DNA of 64,000 nucleotides from Hibiscus mutabilis (GCA_019671005.1 CM033745.1:40035834-40099833); one strand, 5' to 3'. Positions 23,733 to 34,904 are shown, counted from the first letter of the stretch. Made by a program: numbers and translations. The notes: generated by a model from the sequence alone, not told the origin.

Positions 23733-23950
23733 CACAATAGGGGTAGATTCTATTGTGAAGTGATATGGGTAGATTCCATCACATACGAGCAATGGGGGTA
23801 GATTCCATCCCAGTCGAAGTGAGATTATGGCGAGGGTATATTTCACCATGATACTTGATGGGGGTAGTGCCATCAAGGAATCCACATATACGAACATGAA
23901 TGGATAGGGGTAGTGCTATCCAAGGATGGGGGTAGATTCTATATGGGTCT
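23733..23950 (+). repeat. Array of short hairpins with a GGGTAG loop (solo LTR)
   Basis: At least five short inverted repeats follow one another. Three are perfect: stem CACAATAG/CTATTGTG with loop GGGTAGATT (23733-23757); stem CTTGATGG/CCATCAAG with loop GGGTAGTG (23854-23877); stem TGGATAG/CTATCCA with loop GGGTAGTG (23901-23922). Weaker ones are at about 23761-23781, 23790-23808 and 23826-23852. Loops stay nearly the same while paired stem bases change together. Confidence 0.8.
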
Positions 23951-24699
23951 CTTGTAATGCCAATATATGAGATTACATGTATCATGGTTTATAAAAGGGT
24001 TGTATAATGAGATTTATACATGAGATTCTATTTTGGAGATGGGTCATATGATGTACAAGCATGAGAAGCTTGCATTGAGATTTGCATTATGTTTAATGCA
24101 TGAGAAATATGATACATGTTTTAAATGATTATTAATTTTGCTTTGAAAGAGATTTTGAGCATGAGAATTATTTAAGCATGATGAGAAATGATTTCTACTT
24201 GAGTAATGGTTTAAAATACATTTTTGTTGGTTTTTAATCGAGCGACACTCACTAGGCATTTATTCTTACGCTTTCTTTTTCCAACAATGTAGAGAAATAG
24301 CTTGTTCGTGGCAACGAGGAAGCAAGAGGAGATTCCAAGAGGTGTTCATTGCTCAAGTATGGTTTTAGACTTACTATATAGTAATAAATGGCAATGGGAG
24401 GATGTGTTCTGAACTCCATGGTTTGTGGCAAGTTTATATTGCCTATTTGGACTTATAAATGGCATTTTTATGCTAGTATTTGGTTTGGTTTGCATTTCAA
24501 GGTTTGAATGGTTGTTTACATATGAAGTATGCCTATAGAATGCCATTCTTGTGGGGGTTGATGTTCGATGCTTGATTTGATGATATATGCCTATGGATCC
24601 ATGATATAAATGTTTGTGCCTATGATGGTGGCATGTTAGATTGGTTTTGGATGGGTTCTTGTGTGCAAAAGCTCAAAAAAATGCTATTGCATGCCCAGG

Positions 24700-24875
24700 T
24701 GTATTGAAACACGGGTTGTCGTTTCGATACAGTAAGACAATTTTAGGCAAGGTGTTTCGATACGACAAGGCTTTTCTAAGCATAGTGTTTCAATACACAT
24801 GGGCATATCAATACGGGTATTGTTTCTGTTGGATTGCGTACCGATACGGACATAAGGTGTATCAATACACCTAGT
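24700..24875 (+). repeat. GTATCGATAC-like motif array (solo LTR)
   Basis: About eight variants of a self-complementary ten-base motif occur in 175 bp, such as GTTTCGATAC, GTACCGATAC and GTATCAATAC. The same module is in the Tek1, Tek3 and LTR-X repeats. It produces ORFs full of YRY and IDT, which I do not regard as proteins. Confidence 0.7.
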
Positions 24876-25529
24876 CGTTTTGTTAGTTATTTGGAATCTG
24901 CAAGTTTGCTTATGTTGCATTTTGGTCCCTGATTGTTAAACATGCAATTGGATGAGTTTGGAATGTTATTTTAAGCTGGTTTTCGACACACAAGCATGAA
25001 ATATGATTAATTAAAGATTGGTAACTTAGTTTGACTCAAGTCCTTATATTTATATATTTTTACAAAATCATCCCTAAAGCGCGTTTGGGATCAATCGGAT
25101 GTCGATTGATGCCTGATGGTACTGCAACTTCTTTCGCTGAATGTATGATCACTATAGGTAATATTAAGAGAATCTAGACAAGATAAAAGGAAAAAATAGG
25201 GTCGTTTATTGAGGTAAATCTTCGCGGGTTTACTTTGATATTCCCTGTGTAACTCACTCGGTTTGGTCTTGTGACTATCCAGGGTCAAGGGGGTTACATT
25301 TCTATTACTTCTCCTTTATCATTCCTTGCTTCCTCAACCAAGGCTTGTTCTAAGCACAAAATAAGACATACATGCATTAGGACTCATCTTATTTGATTCT
25401 ATAAGGATCATTAACTTTACTTCATGCAATGTTCTCAAGAAGTTTTGAAGGCTAAAAGGAATGTTAGAACTGCCCCTAAAATGTATTTTCTAATCTATAA
25501 TAAACCGCCCACAATTTAGAGGATAGCAA

Positions 25530-25862
25530 GTCAAATATCACTCTAAAATAGTGTCAAAATATTTTCTGCACAACAGTAAAAAAACACTCTAAAAAATGCA
25601 TTTTTCATTCGAATGTCATCCTAAAATAGTGTCAAAATAGTTTTCTGCACAACAGTAAAAACAACACTTTAAAAACTGCATTTTACATTCTAATATCATC
25701 CTAAAAATAGTGTCAAAACAATTTTCTACACAACAGTAAAAACAACACTTTAAAAACTGCATTTTACATTCGAATATCATCCTAAAACAATGTCAAAATA
25801 GTTTTCTGCACAACAGTAAAAACAACACTTTAAAAGCTGAATTTTACATTCGAATAGCATCA
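25530..25862. repeat. 81-bp tandem repeat, four copies, Tek2 3' LTR
   Basis: Each unit contains CTAAAATAGTGTCAAAATA, TCTGCACAACAGTAAAAA and ends ACATTCGAATATCAT. Four copies lie end to end, against three in the 5' LTR at 33300-33553. A CRISPR reading is excluded because the units have no unique spacers. Confidence 0.85.
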
Positions 25863-26468
25863 TTCAATCACCAAACATTCATCAAAATATCATGGATTCA
25901 ACCATATTACCATATTAGATTTAAAATGATTCGAATACTTTCATCTTAAATTCTATCCAACCTTACTATTTTAATGAGAACATCAGCCACTAGCATATAA
26001 TCACCAAGGATTAGAAAATACTTACCACCAAGGGAGTGAGTGCATAGATTGAAGTCTAGTGGTTGAGCTCCTATTCAAATTCAAGTGTTTCCTTCAAGCT
26101 TCCAATTTCATGAAGGATTTTGGTGAAGTGTGAGAGGAGGGAGAGGAAGATTGCATGGGGTTTATTCTTTCCAACAAATAGACCGATCGGTCCCATAACC
26201 CCTTCCCCTCTCTCTTTTTTTAATTAAATATTCTCTTAAATTATGACATGGTGACACATGTAATGACCCTAAATTATTTCTTCTTTGCTTGCAAACTTAT
26301 ACTTTAGCATTGTTAAATTATGGCCACCTAATGAAGTTTGATAATTTTCACACATTTAACACCCAAGTTTTGAATTTTCCTTTCATTCATTACTTGTTAT
26401 TTCTAATTGGGTGGTAATCAAGCACAAGTTATCCTTTTTAATGACTAACCCAGTTTTTGGGTGTTACA

Positions 26469-27990
26469 ATTCCCCCTTAAAGAAATTCACCCTTGAATTC
26501 TTACCTTTGCCAAACAAATGAGGATATTGCTCTTTAATAGTTACTTCAGGCTCCCAAGTGGCTTACTCAGAATTCAGGTTTTTCCACAGGACTTTTAGTA
26601 AAGGAATGGTTTTATTTTGAAGCCTCCTAACTTCACGAGCAAAGGTCTCAACTAGTTCTTCCTTGTATGTTAGGTCTAGGTTGAGTTCCACCTCCTTGGG
26701 TTCCAAAACATGGGAGGGATTGAATCGATATTTCTAGAGCATAGAGACGTGGAACACATTGTGAATTCTACTGAACTCACCTAGAATATTTATGTGGTAA
26801 GCCACATGGTCTATCTTTTCAATAATCTCAAATGGATCGATGAAGCGGGGACTAAGCTTCCCTTTCTTTCCAAAATGAAGCACCTTCTTCCAAGGAGATA
26901 CCTTCAAAAATACGTGTTCTCCTATAGAATACTGAATATCTCTCCTCTTAAGATCGGAGTAAGATTTTTGTCTATCGAAAGTTGTCTTTAGTCAGGCATG
27001 AATGATATTCACTTTTTCTTTCGTTTCTCAGAGGAGTTGAGGTCCTAAGACCTTATTTCCCCTAACTCTGACCAACAAAGAGGTGTTTTACACTTTTTCC
27101 CATAAATAGCTTCAAACGGAGCCATCTGAATAGATGCTTGGTAGCTATTATTATAAGCGAATTCGACTAAGGGTAGGGATTTCTCCCAGTTGGACCCAAA
27201 GTCTATCACACAAGCATGAATCATATCTTCAAGAATCTGAAATACTCTTTCTGACTGACCATCATATTGGGGATGGAAAGCGGTGCTCAAATTGATTCTA
27301 TTCCTCAAAGCTCCCTCTAAGGACTTCTAGAATCGAGACGTGAATCATGAATCATGATCTGAGATTATAGATTTAGAGATTCCATGCAATCGGATAATTT
27401 CCCTAATGTATAGTTCAACCAATTTATCCATGCTTATATCTTTCCATACAGGGAGAAAGTGTGCAGACTTGGTGAAACGATCAACCACCACCCAAACTGT
27501 ATCATTCTTCTTCGGTGATAAAGGTAATCAACTTACGAAATCCATATGATACGCTCTCACTTCCACTGTGGTAACTCGATTGGCTGGAAGAGTCTTGTGG
27601 GAACCATATGGTCAGCCTTTACTCATTGGCAAGTCAAACATCAACCAACAAACTCAATGATCCCGGCCACCAATATAATTCTTTTGGGTCCTTAAACATC
27701 TTCACCGACCCATGGTGAATAAAGAGGGAGCTATTATGAGCCTCAAGAAGTATATCCATCTTGAGGTCTTCATCATTAGGTATACAAATTCGTTTACGAA
27801 AATAGAGTAACCCTTCGAGATTGATGGCAAAGTCCGGTTTAGAAACATTTGGTGAACCTTCATAAATATTTCTGAGTTCATCATTTGATTGCTGAAGGTC
27901 TTTGATTCTTGAAATATGATTGGATTGTACATGAATTTCAGCTAAAATTTTTTGATTCATTTTGAGTTAGAAATGAGTATAGATTGCAGA
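26469..27990 (-). pseudogene. Integrase with C-terminal chromodomain, Tek2, decayed
   Basis: The minus strand shows the zinc-binding part (ILLEAHNSSLFIHHGSVKMF, 27960-27634); core pieces around 27545 (HMDFVS), 27500 (VVDRFTKSAHFLPVWKD) and 27370 (IIRLHGISKSIISDHDS); then LSTAFHPQYDGQSERVFQIL (27308-27045), VSPWKKVLHFGKKGKLSPRF (26910), and a chromodomain RRLQNKTIPLLKVLWKNLN followed by ATWEPEVTIKEQYPHLF (26640-26510). The gene ends at a purine tract AAGGGGGAAT beside the LTR (26469-26478). Many stops and a damaged core make it inactive. The catalytic regions are partly legible, which is why I call it Tekay-like. Confidence 0.85.
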
Positions 27991-27999
27991 TAAAGAAGG

Positions 28000-28400
28000 A
28001 ATAGGTATGCGGCTGAGGGCGTCAGCCACAACATTAGCTTTTCTGGGATGATAATCAATAACAAGTTCTTAGACTTTAAGTAGCTCCATCCATCGATTTT
28101 GTCTAAGATTTAAATCCTTTTGGGTCAAAAGGTATTTCAAACTCTTATGATCGGTTAAAAAATAACATTCCTCTCTGTAGAGGTAATGTCTCCAGATTTT
28201 CAGAGCAAAGACAACAACTGCCAATTCTAAATCGTGGTAGGGTAATTCAACACATGGGGATTGAGTTGTCTTGATGCGTAGGCTACCACCTCCCCTTCTT
28301 GCATTAGGACACATCCTAAACCCAAATGAGATACATCACTAAAGACTGTATAATATCTTCCAGATCTAGTTGGGTAAGCACAAGTGCGTGAGTCAGAATC
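28000..28400 (-). pseudogene. RNase H domain of Tek2, decayed
   Basis: A single frame at 28314-28069 reads YHDLELAVVVFALKIWRHYL, then YFLTDHKSLKYLLTQKDLNL. Downstream VIDYHPRKANVVADALSRIP (28060-28000) closes the domain. The frame containing the first catalytic Asp, near 28330-28400, is broken. It lies between RT and integrase, as in all Ty3/Gypsy elements. Confidence 0.83.
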
Positions 28401-29335
28401 TGCTTTAACAGATCGAACTTCTCTGCTGATTTTCTAACCAAACGAATGACATATCTTTTTGAAGCAGTTTAGAGATCGGAGCAGCTAAGATGGAGAACCC
28501 TTTCACAAACCTCTAATAGTACCCTGCTAAACTGAGGAAACTCCTAACTTCACTAACATTCTTCGGGGATCTCTATTCCAGAATCATTTGAATTTTCTTC
28601 TAATCTACTTTAATTCAATTGATAGAGATCACATGTCCAAGGAATGAGACTTCAGGCAACCAAAGTTCACATTTACTCAGCTTTGCATAGAGTTGGATGT
28701 CCTATATTGTTCGTAAGACAATTTGAAGATGTTCAGAATGATCATTATCATTTTTAGAGTATACGAGAATGTCATCAATAAAAACTACTACGAATTTTTC
28801 CAGGAAGGGATGAAAGATTTGATTCATAAGATCCATGAATGTCTCGTGGGCATTTTTTAAGCAAAAGGGCATCACAAGGAACTTGAAATGACCATAACGG
28901 GTTTAGAATGCCGTCTTAGATACATTGACATCTTTTACTTTCATCTGACAGTAACCAGATCAAAGATCTATCTTAGAAAATACAGAGGCACCCTTCAATT
29001 GATCAAATAGATATTCAATCCTAGGCAGAGGATACTTATTTTTTACGATAACCTTGTTCAACTGACGGTAATCGATACAAAGTTGCATAGATCTGTCCTT
29101 CTTCATGAACAAAATCGGAACTCCCCAAGGAGATGAGTTGGGTCGAATGATCCCCTTTTCTTGCAATTCTTGCAACTGAGTCTTAACTCCTTAGATTCCA
29201 CCGGAGCCATTCGATAAAGAGTAATAGAGATAGGAGCAGTACCCGGATGGACATTGATTCCAGATTCTACTTCCCGAATAGGTGGTAGCCCTAGAAGTTC
29301 CACTAGAAAGACCTCCGGAAACTCATAAATGTATG
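28401..29335 (-). pseudogene. Reverse transcriptase of Tek2, decayed
   Basis: Blocks on the minus strand: GLPPIREVESGINVHPGTAP (29303 onward); MQELQEKGIIRPNSSPWGVP, MQLCIDYRQLNKVIVKNKYP and ASVFSKIDL (29175-28960); the catalytic VVFIDDILVYSKNDNDHSE (about 28790-28740); and LYAKLSKCELWLPEVSFLGH (about 28690). A TGA follows FSKIDL where an Arg is usual, and further stops break the palm. The FIDD site is intact. Confidence 0.88.
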
Positions 29336-29766
29336 GTTTCCTTTCCTAACCCCTGAAGGAAAAGTCTTTTCTTATGGCAATCTACCCAATCTTGGTGTTT
29401 ACCCAACCAATCTAACCTTAGAATGAGGTCGAAATCATGAAATGACAGGGCTAAAAGGTCAGCAAGAAAAGGAATCCCTTGGATAATTAAAGGACAATCC
29501 TGACATACTCAGTTTACTAACACTTTATCCCTTAAAGGATTGGTTGCCACTATATTATGACTAATAGGTTCTGAATGTAGTTTAAATTTCTTAATCAAAG
29601 CAGAGCAAATAAAGGAATAAGTGGAACCAGGATCAAAGAATGCATAAACCGAATGTGAATACAGTTCAATGGTACTTGCAACAATATCTGGTGAATCTTC
29701 CTCTTCTCGGCCTCTAACATGATACACTCTAGTTGGTACTCGAGACTCCTGGTGACTATTGCTCAA
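29336..29766 (-). pseudogene. Aspartic protease of Tek2, decayed
   Basis: The frame at 29766-29509 reads RVYHVRGREEEDSPDIVAST, then YAFFDPGSTYSFICSALIKK. The active site is DPGST, where the related elements here have DSGST or DSCST. A later frame gives HDFDLILRLDWLGKHQDWVD (about 29450-29390), the usual hydrophobic core. The protease cuts the gag-pol polyprotein. Confidence 0.82.
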
Positions 29767-31022
29767 AGCTTAACCCCGAGGTCTGTTAGATCCTCCCGAA
29801 TAGGCTTATTTTGGTCCTTGTCCCCTAGGAGGCTGAGCTTAGCCTGGATTCCTTTGAGCAGAGCTGGGTAGACGGTTAGGGTTCTGAACACAATCCTTAA
29901 TGAAATGCCCAGATTCTCCACATAAATAGCATGTACCGGCCTACATCCTACACTGACCCAAATGATTCTTCTAGCAAAAGTTACACAAAGGGGTTTGTGA
30001 ATCCTTGCTAGCATCATTGGAACTGTTTACATAGACCGTTCTGGGAGACGGTTTAGTCACAAATTGGGTTTGTGCACATAGTTTCTTTTAGAAGGTGGAC
30101 CGAAGTTTGAATACCTTGCTCCCTGATTCTTTGTTTTCTTGTATGGCAAGGGAGGTTGGGAATCCTGTCATGGCCTCTTCTTGTATCTAGAATAGTTTCT
30201 TTTCTTCTTTTTCGAAGCATTCAATTTTGCCTCGGTTGCAATGACTCAGTTCACGAGTTCATGAAAGTCGGTGATTCCTAGAGCTATAAAAGAGGGCTCA
30301 AATCTTCGTTGAGTTCGTCGAAGAACATACGACATTTATCACTATCTCTCTTCACATATTTCGATCCGTACTTGCAGAACTTGCAAAAATCAATAATATA
30401 TTGATCCATAGGCCGGTCTCTTTGCTTCAAGTACAAAAAGCGCTTTATTCTCTCTGCTAGATAATGCTCACTTATATATTTCTTATGGAATTCTTTAAGA
30501 AATTTTTTCCATGTGACAGCTTCCACTGGAGCATTGAGTATAGTTGTCTCCCACCAAGTTTGTGTTTCATCAGATATCAAGGCCAAAGCAAATTCATTCT
30601 TGTGCTCATTAGAACACTGCAGTTACTTGGTCAAAATCTTAGTATTGTTCTCCAGCCAATATTTTGCTACTTTGGGGTTATTGTCATTCATTCCGGTGAA
30701 AGTATAATCCCAATGCTGAGCTAACTTGTCGATTGGGGCTCTCGAAGGAGCAACAACAGGAGGTACAACATGCATTAGAGGGTTATGCCTTAAGGAAGCA
30801 ACAAACTGATTGAACATCACTGTCATGCTGAGGAAACATTCACTCTGTACCGGGTGAACCGGGGGGAGGTTCTTGTGGTTGTTCAGTAGCATTTTGAGGG
30901 TTTGATTAATTATCCTGATTAACCAGAGGGTTTGGGTGCTCATTACCTAACCCCACACTATTAACTTCATTTGATGAACCTGTCTGATGTTCATCATCCC
31001 GTCCCAGGATTGTTTCAGACAT
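29767..31022 (-). pseudogene. Gag of Tek2, decayed
   Basis: The best start is the ATG at 31022 (MSETILGRDDEHQTG), close to the primer site. Readable blocks are HWDYTFTGMNDNNPKVAKYW (30720 region), a capsid core SDETQTWWETTILNAPVEAV and ERIKRFLYLKQRDRPMDQYI (30586-30284), and two zinc fingers: a short CNFC...H...C (about 30000-29955) and a full knuckle CYLCGESGHFIKDC (about 29950-29905). Stops and frameshifts occur throughout. Two knuckles with this spacing are common in Tekay gag. Confidence 0.85.
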
Positions 31023-31160
31023 CTTTATTAACTAATATAAAGAAAAAAGGTTTGTATCAGTTACAAGTCACAGTCATATATCAAATTTTACTCCTACATG
31101 GCATACGCAACTAATAATCATGAAATAGCCCTTGGTTTAGTCCTAGAATTGATTAAACCT

Positions 31161-31175
31161 AGGCTTTGATACCAA
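31161..31175 (-). other. Primer-binding site of Tek2, initiator tRNA-Met
   Basis: The minus strand reads TTGGTATCAAAGCCT four bases inside the 5' LTR. It differs from the initiator tRNA-Met complement TGGTATCAGAGCC by one base. Confidence 0.85.
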
Positions 31176-31179
31176 TAAA

Positions 31180-34160
31180 TGAAACACCCTTAATCTTGTT
31201 TAGAAGATTAATCAGTTTAGGGTTGTTTCCAAACAATACAATAGCAAACCTAAGGAACTTCAACTATCAAAAATCAACAAAACAATTATGAATTTGAGAT
31301 AAATTAAAAACTTTTAGACTAGGAAAGAACGAGTAACATCAAGACCTTGTTTCAGTTGAGTTAGCTTAGGTATACTTATTTGCTATAGAAGAATTTAAAC
31401 AATTATTAATTTACAAGGTTATTTTCCACTTATGAGACAAGGAACTCTCTACATATAATCATTTACCAAACATGCACAACTATCATTGTGGTGATGGATA
31501 AGGTATAGGATGTACTTAATTAAGCTCGGCCAACATGTATAAAGACTTCACAATTTAGTTTTCTTTAGAAGTAATGAAGCCTAACGGTGCAATCCGGTTT
31601 CATTTAAAACATTGTTATAAGCTACCTAGGCACATACATATTTAGATTTCATGCATTAGAAAACATTACATCCTAGGGGTTCCTAGTTCATAGCGAACAT
31701 TGAATTGATTACTAGCCATGAGGATCGAATTGGATCTCATGCATTAAGCAATATTATTCAATAACCAAGTCTAACGATTCCATAATTTGGTAGAGTACAT
31801 GAAACTAAATGTGCATATTAGGTCCAAAATTCATCTTCAACCACCCTATCATGATACACATAAATGATATAGTCAATAATGGAATCTATACACATTAACC
31901 TAACATGCTTTCAATCACCCACGTGGCAACCTAGATCATATGAACCCTAATGCATGCTTGATACACAATTCATACCAACCAATCCATTGAACATAACCAC
32001 ACCAAACAAAAAGGATTGAAAACATAAGGAACCATGAAACCTTATACAAACCATGCAATGCTACAAGGCATCGCTAACATTTAACACATGATCTAAAGCA
32101 AAGATATATACAAAAACCTAGCCGCTATATTAGGAGTTTTGAAAATAAACTACACAAAATTTACTTGGTAGGCTGTGAGTTTTGAATTTAGTGATATGAA
32201 TCCTCGGCTCGAAAAGGAAGACCTAAAGAACAATCGAATTAAAAGGGGTAAGCAATGCTTAGTGAGGTAGAAAGATTCGAATGTATATAAGGAAAAAACA
32301 TGCGTGCAAGGCAAGGAATATACTAGACCATTAACTAAGTTCATTTCAATGTCTATTATCAAGATCTTAATTTTAAGTTTTCTTAGAACAAAGCATATCT
32401 TGTATATCTATTCTTTATTGAGCATAACATATGTTAAGCATAAACAAGAAATATATTAACATACATAGACATAATTCATGTAAGAAACTTTAATGAACTT
32501 ATTATTCATAATTTGTTTCCCTTGGAATTCAATCATACTAGGTATACAAATCCCCAACCAACTGTTGCCAAAAAATATAGAATATGGTTGAATCCTCCTA
32601 CTATCACCAATGTCCCAAATCAAATACCTCCTACTGTCACCAAATGGATTGTATTCCCCTTACCCTGAGCTCAATGGACTCTATGGCATGCCAACTATAC
32701 CTAAGGCTAACTCGAATTTAGGGCTTACTTTGATTTTTAGCTTATCACATCAAAATTGAGTCTAAGCTCTAGATAACATATTTCTCATTTTCCACATATT
32801 TCAAATTTCGAATACAAATGAATTCTAACACATTTAATGTTCAAATCTCAACACCGCATACTTATTCAACAATGAATCAAGCATAGAGTTTTACTTACCA
32901 ACTTACCATTGCCTCGTCACTGCATTTCGAAGCACCAAAATGACTTTAACTAAAGTAAACAATGCAAATAAGGCTCGGGAAGGTTATATCCTATCTCGAG
33001 ACTTTAAAACTACACTCACAATGTATCTAATCTAGTTTTAATCCCGAATCACTATCCCGGGCTGCTTTTCTATTGCTTTTCCTTTATCATTCCTTGATTC
33101 CTCAACCAAGGCTTGTTCTAAGCACAAAATAAGACATACATGCATTAGGACTCATCTTATTTAATTCTATAAGGATCATTAACTTTACTTTATGCAATGT
33201 TCTCAAGCAGTTTTGAAGGCTAAAAAGAATGTCAGAACAGTCCCTAAAATATATTTTCTAATCTGTAATAGACCGCCCACAATTTAGAGGATAACAAGTC
33301 GAATATCACTCTAAAATAGTGCCAAAATATTTTTCTGCACAGCAGTAAAAACAACACTCTAAAAACTATATTTTTCAATCAAATCTCATCCTAAAATAGT
33401 GTCAAAATAGCTTTTTCCACAGTAGTAAAAATAGCACTTTAAAAACTACATTTTACATTCGAATATCATCCTAAAAACAGCGTCAAAACAGTTTTTTGCA
33501 CAACACTAAAAACAACACTTTAAAAACTGCATTTTACATTCGAATATCATCTTTCAATCCCCAAACATTCATCAAAACATCATGGATTCAACTATATTAC
33601 CATATTAGATTTAAAATGATTCGAATACTTTCATCCTAAATTCTATCCAACCTTACTATTTTAATGAGAACATGAGCCACTAACAAATAATCACCAAGGA
33701 TTAGAAAATACTTACCACTAAGGGAGAGAGTGCATAGATTGAAGTCTAGTGGTTGAGCTCCTATTCTTAAATTCAAGTGTTTCCTTCAAGATTCCAATTC
33801 CATGGAGGATTTTGGTGGAGTGTGAGAGGAGGGATAGGAAGATTGCATGGGGTTTATTCTTTCCAACAAATGGACCCATCGGTCCTATACCCCATTCTCT
33901 CTCTCCATTTTTAATTAAATATTCTTTTAAATTATGACATGGTGACACATGTAATGATCCTAAATTAGTTTCTTCTTTGCATGCAAACTCATACGTTAGC
34001 ATTGTTAAATTATGGTCACCTAATGTAGTTTGATAATTTTCACACATTTGACACAAAATTTTAGAATTTTTATTTTGGTCATTACTTTTTATTTCTAATT
34101 GGGTGGTAATCAAGCACAAGTTATCATTTTTAATAACTAACCCAGTTTTTGGGTGTTACA
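31180..34160 (-). repeat. 5' LTR of Tek2
   Basis: It begins TGTAACACCC on the minus strand at 34160 and ends ...GGGTGTTTCA at 31180, so it has canonical TG...CA ends over 2981 bp. It is uninterrupted and shows the empty site of the solo LTR. It contains the CTTAGTGAGG module (32257) and three 81-bp repeats (33300-33553). The ORF at 34119-33718 lies in U3 and has no recognised domain. Confidence 0.93.
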
Positions 34161-34467
34161 CAAACAACACCGGCTCACCCTACGACGAAACACTAGGCCT
34201 AATAAACCCTTGATCAAGCAACTCTTGAAGTTACGTCTTTAACTCAGTCAATTCATTCGGTGCCATACAATAAGGAGCAATAGACACCAGAGCTGTAGTT
34301 GCATATAACTCAATGCCAAACTCTACTTCCTTATCTGGTGGGAAACCCAGTAACTCATAAGGAAAAACACTCAAAAACTCACATACTATACGGATGTCCT
34401 GAACACACACCACCTTTGATCCTAGATTCATAAAATAGGCTAAAAATTCCTAAAACTAGAATCTATT
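34161..34467 (-). pseudogene. N-terminal RT part and PR-RT linker of Tek1
   Basis: On the minus strand 34431-34231 reads FLSVFPYELLGFPPDKEVEF and IAPYCMAPNELTEL; a second frame gives LLDQGFIRPSVSS*GEPVLF up to the Tek2 edge. It is the missing front of the RT at 19501-20192. The left-hand join, to 63306 and beyond, is interrupted by Tek3. One stop replaces the Trp of the SSWG motif seen in Tek3. Confidence 0.87.
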
Positions 34468-34904
34468 TGTACCCCCTCAACCCAGCCTAGTTGCAAGACT
34501 GGATCGAAAGAGTCATACGGGGAATATTGAAGAAAAACCTGAAAGTTTCACTTCAATAAACGACCCTCTCTTTCTCTCTTTTTTCCCTTTTTATCCTCTC
34601 TAGATGCAACATCATTATCCTAAGTGTACCAGCTCGTAGCGGGTGAATTTACAACTCAATCGGGCGTCAATTCGACATCCAATTGCTCTGGTTATCATTA
34701 GGGGACCATTTTGTAAAACTGACAAAATACAGAAACTTAATGTGAAATTAAGGTTCCAATATTCAATTAGTCAGGTTTCATACTCACATGTCAATTTTCA
34801 ACTCAATCGGATCATCCAAACACGCTCAATTGCGTTTATAATTTGTAGGGACTAAAACGTAAGAAAACAGAACATCATAAGATTCCAAATAACCAACTTA
34901 CCTA

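Larger units (their letters stand above)
21997..25298 (+). mobile_element. Solo LTR of the Tek1/Tek3 family, opposite orientation
   Basis: The plus strand begins TGTAATGCCCTG at 21997 and ends GGGGGTTACA at 25298, flanked by a perfect TTTCT duplication (21992-21996, 25299-25303). The other Tek2 LTR shows the uninterrupted site GCTGCTTTTCTATTGC at 33062-33077. Sequence and motifs match the Tek3 LTRs read on the minus strand, including TAGACGGTTCGG at the start and the hairpin array. There are no internal genes, so two LTRs recombined and removed the body. It is 3302 bp. Confidence 0.93.
20193..26468 (-). repeat. 3' LTR of Tek2, interrupted by a solo LTR
   Basis: It begins on the minus strand with TGTAACACCC at 26468 and ends at 20193, where the terminal CA has become TA (the 5' copy keeps TG on the plus strand at 31180). 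Without the solo LTR and its extra duplication it is about 2969 bp, against 2981 for the 5' LTR. It has small deletions relative to that copy near 21330 and 21465. Between 20193 and 21996 there is only LTR sequence. Confidence 0.92.
20193..34160 (-). mobile_element. Tek2: complete but inactive Tekay-like element inserted in the Tek1 RT
   Basis: Two LTRs (20193-26468, enlarged by a solo LTR, and 31180-34160) flank gag, protease, RT, RNase H, integrase and chromodomain in the usual order on the minus strand. The target duplication CAAAC is perfect (20188-20192 and 34161-34165) and lies inside the host's RT motif. The LTRs differ at many positions, so it is not recent. It is a different LTR family from Tek1 and Tek3: LTRs start TGTAACACCCAAAAAC and carry 81-bp tandem repeats. 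Confidence 0.93.

Noticed and set aside
24641..24920. ORFs rich in YRY, RIDT or YQY (also 34933-35221)
   Set aside because: They are translations of the GTATCGATAC-like motif array inside LTRs, occur on both strands, and have no conserved frame between copies.
25530..25862. CRISPR-like array
   Set aside because: The units are directly adjacent with no unique spacers, lie in a plant LTR, and are an ordinary minisatellite.
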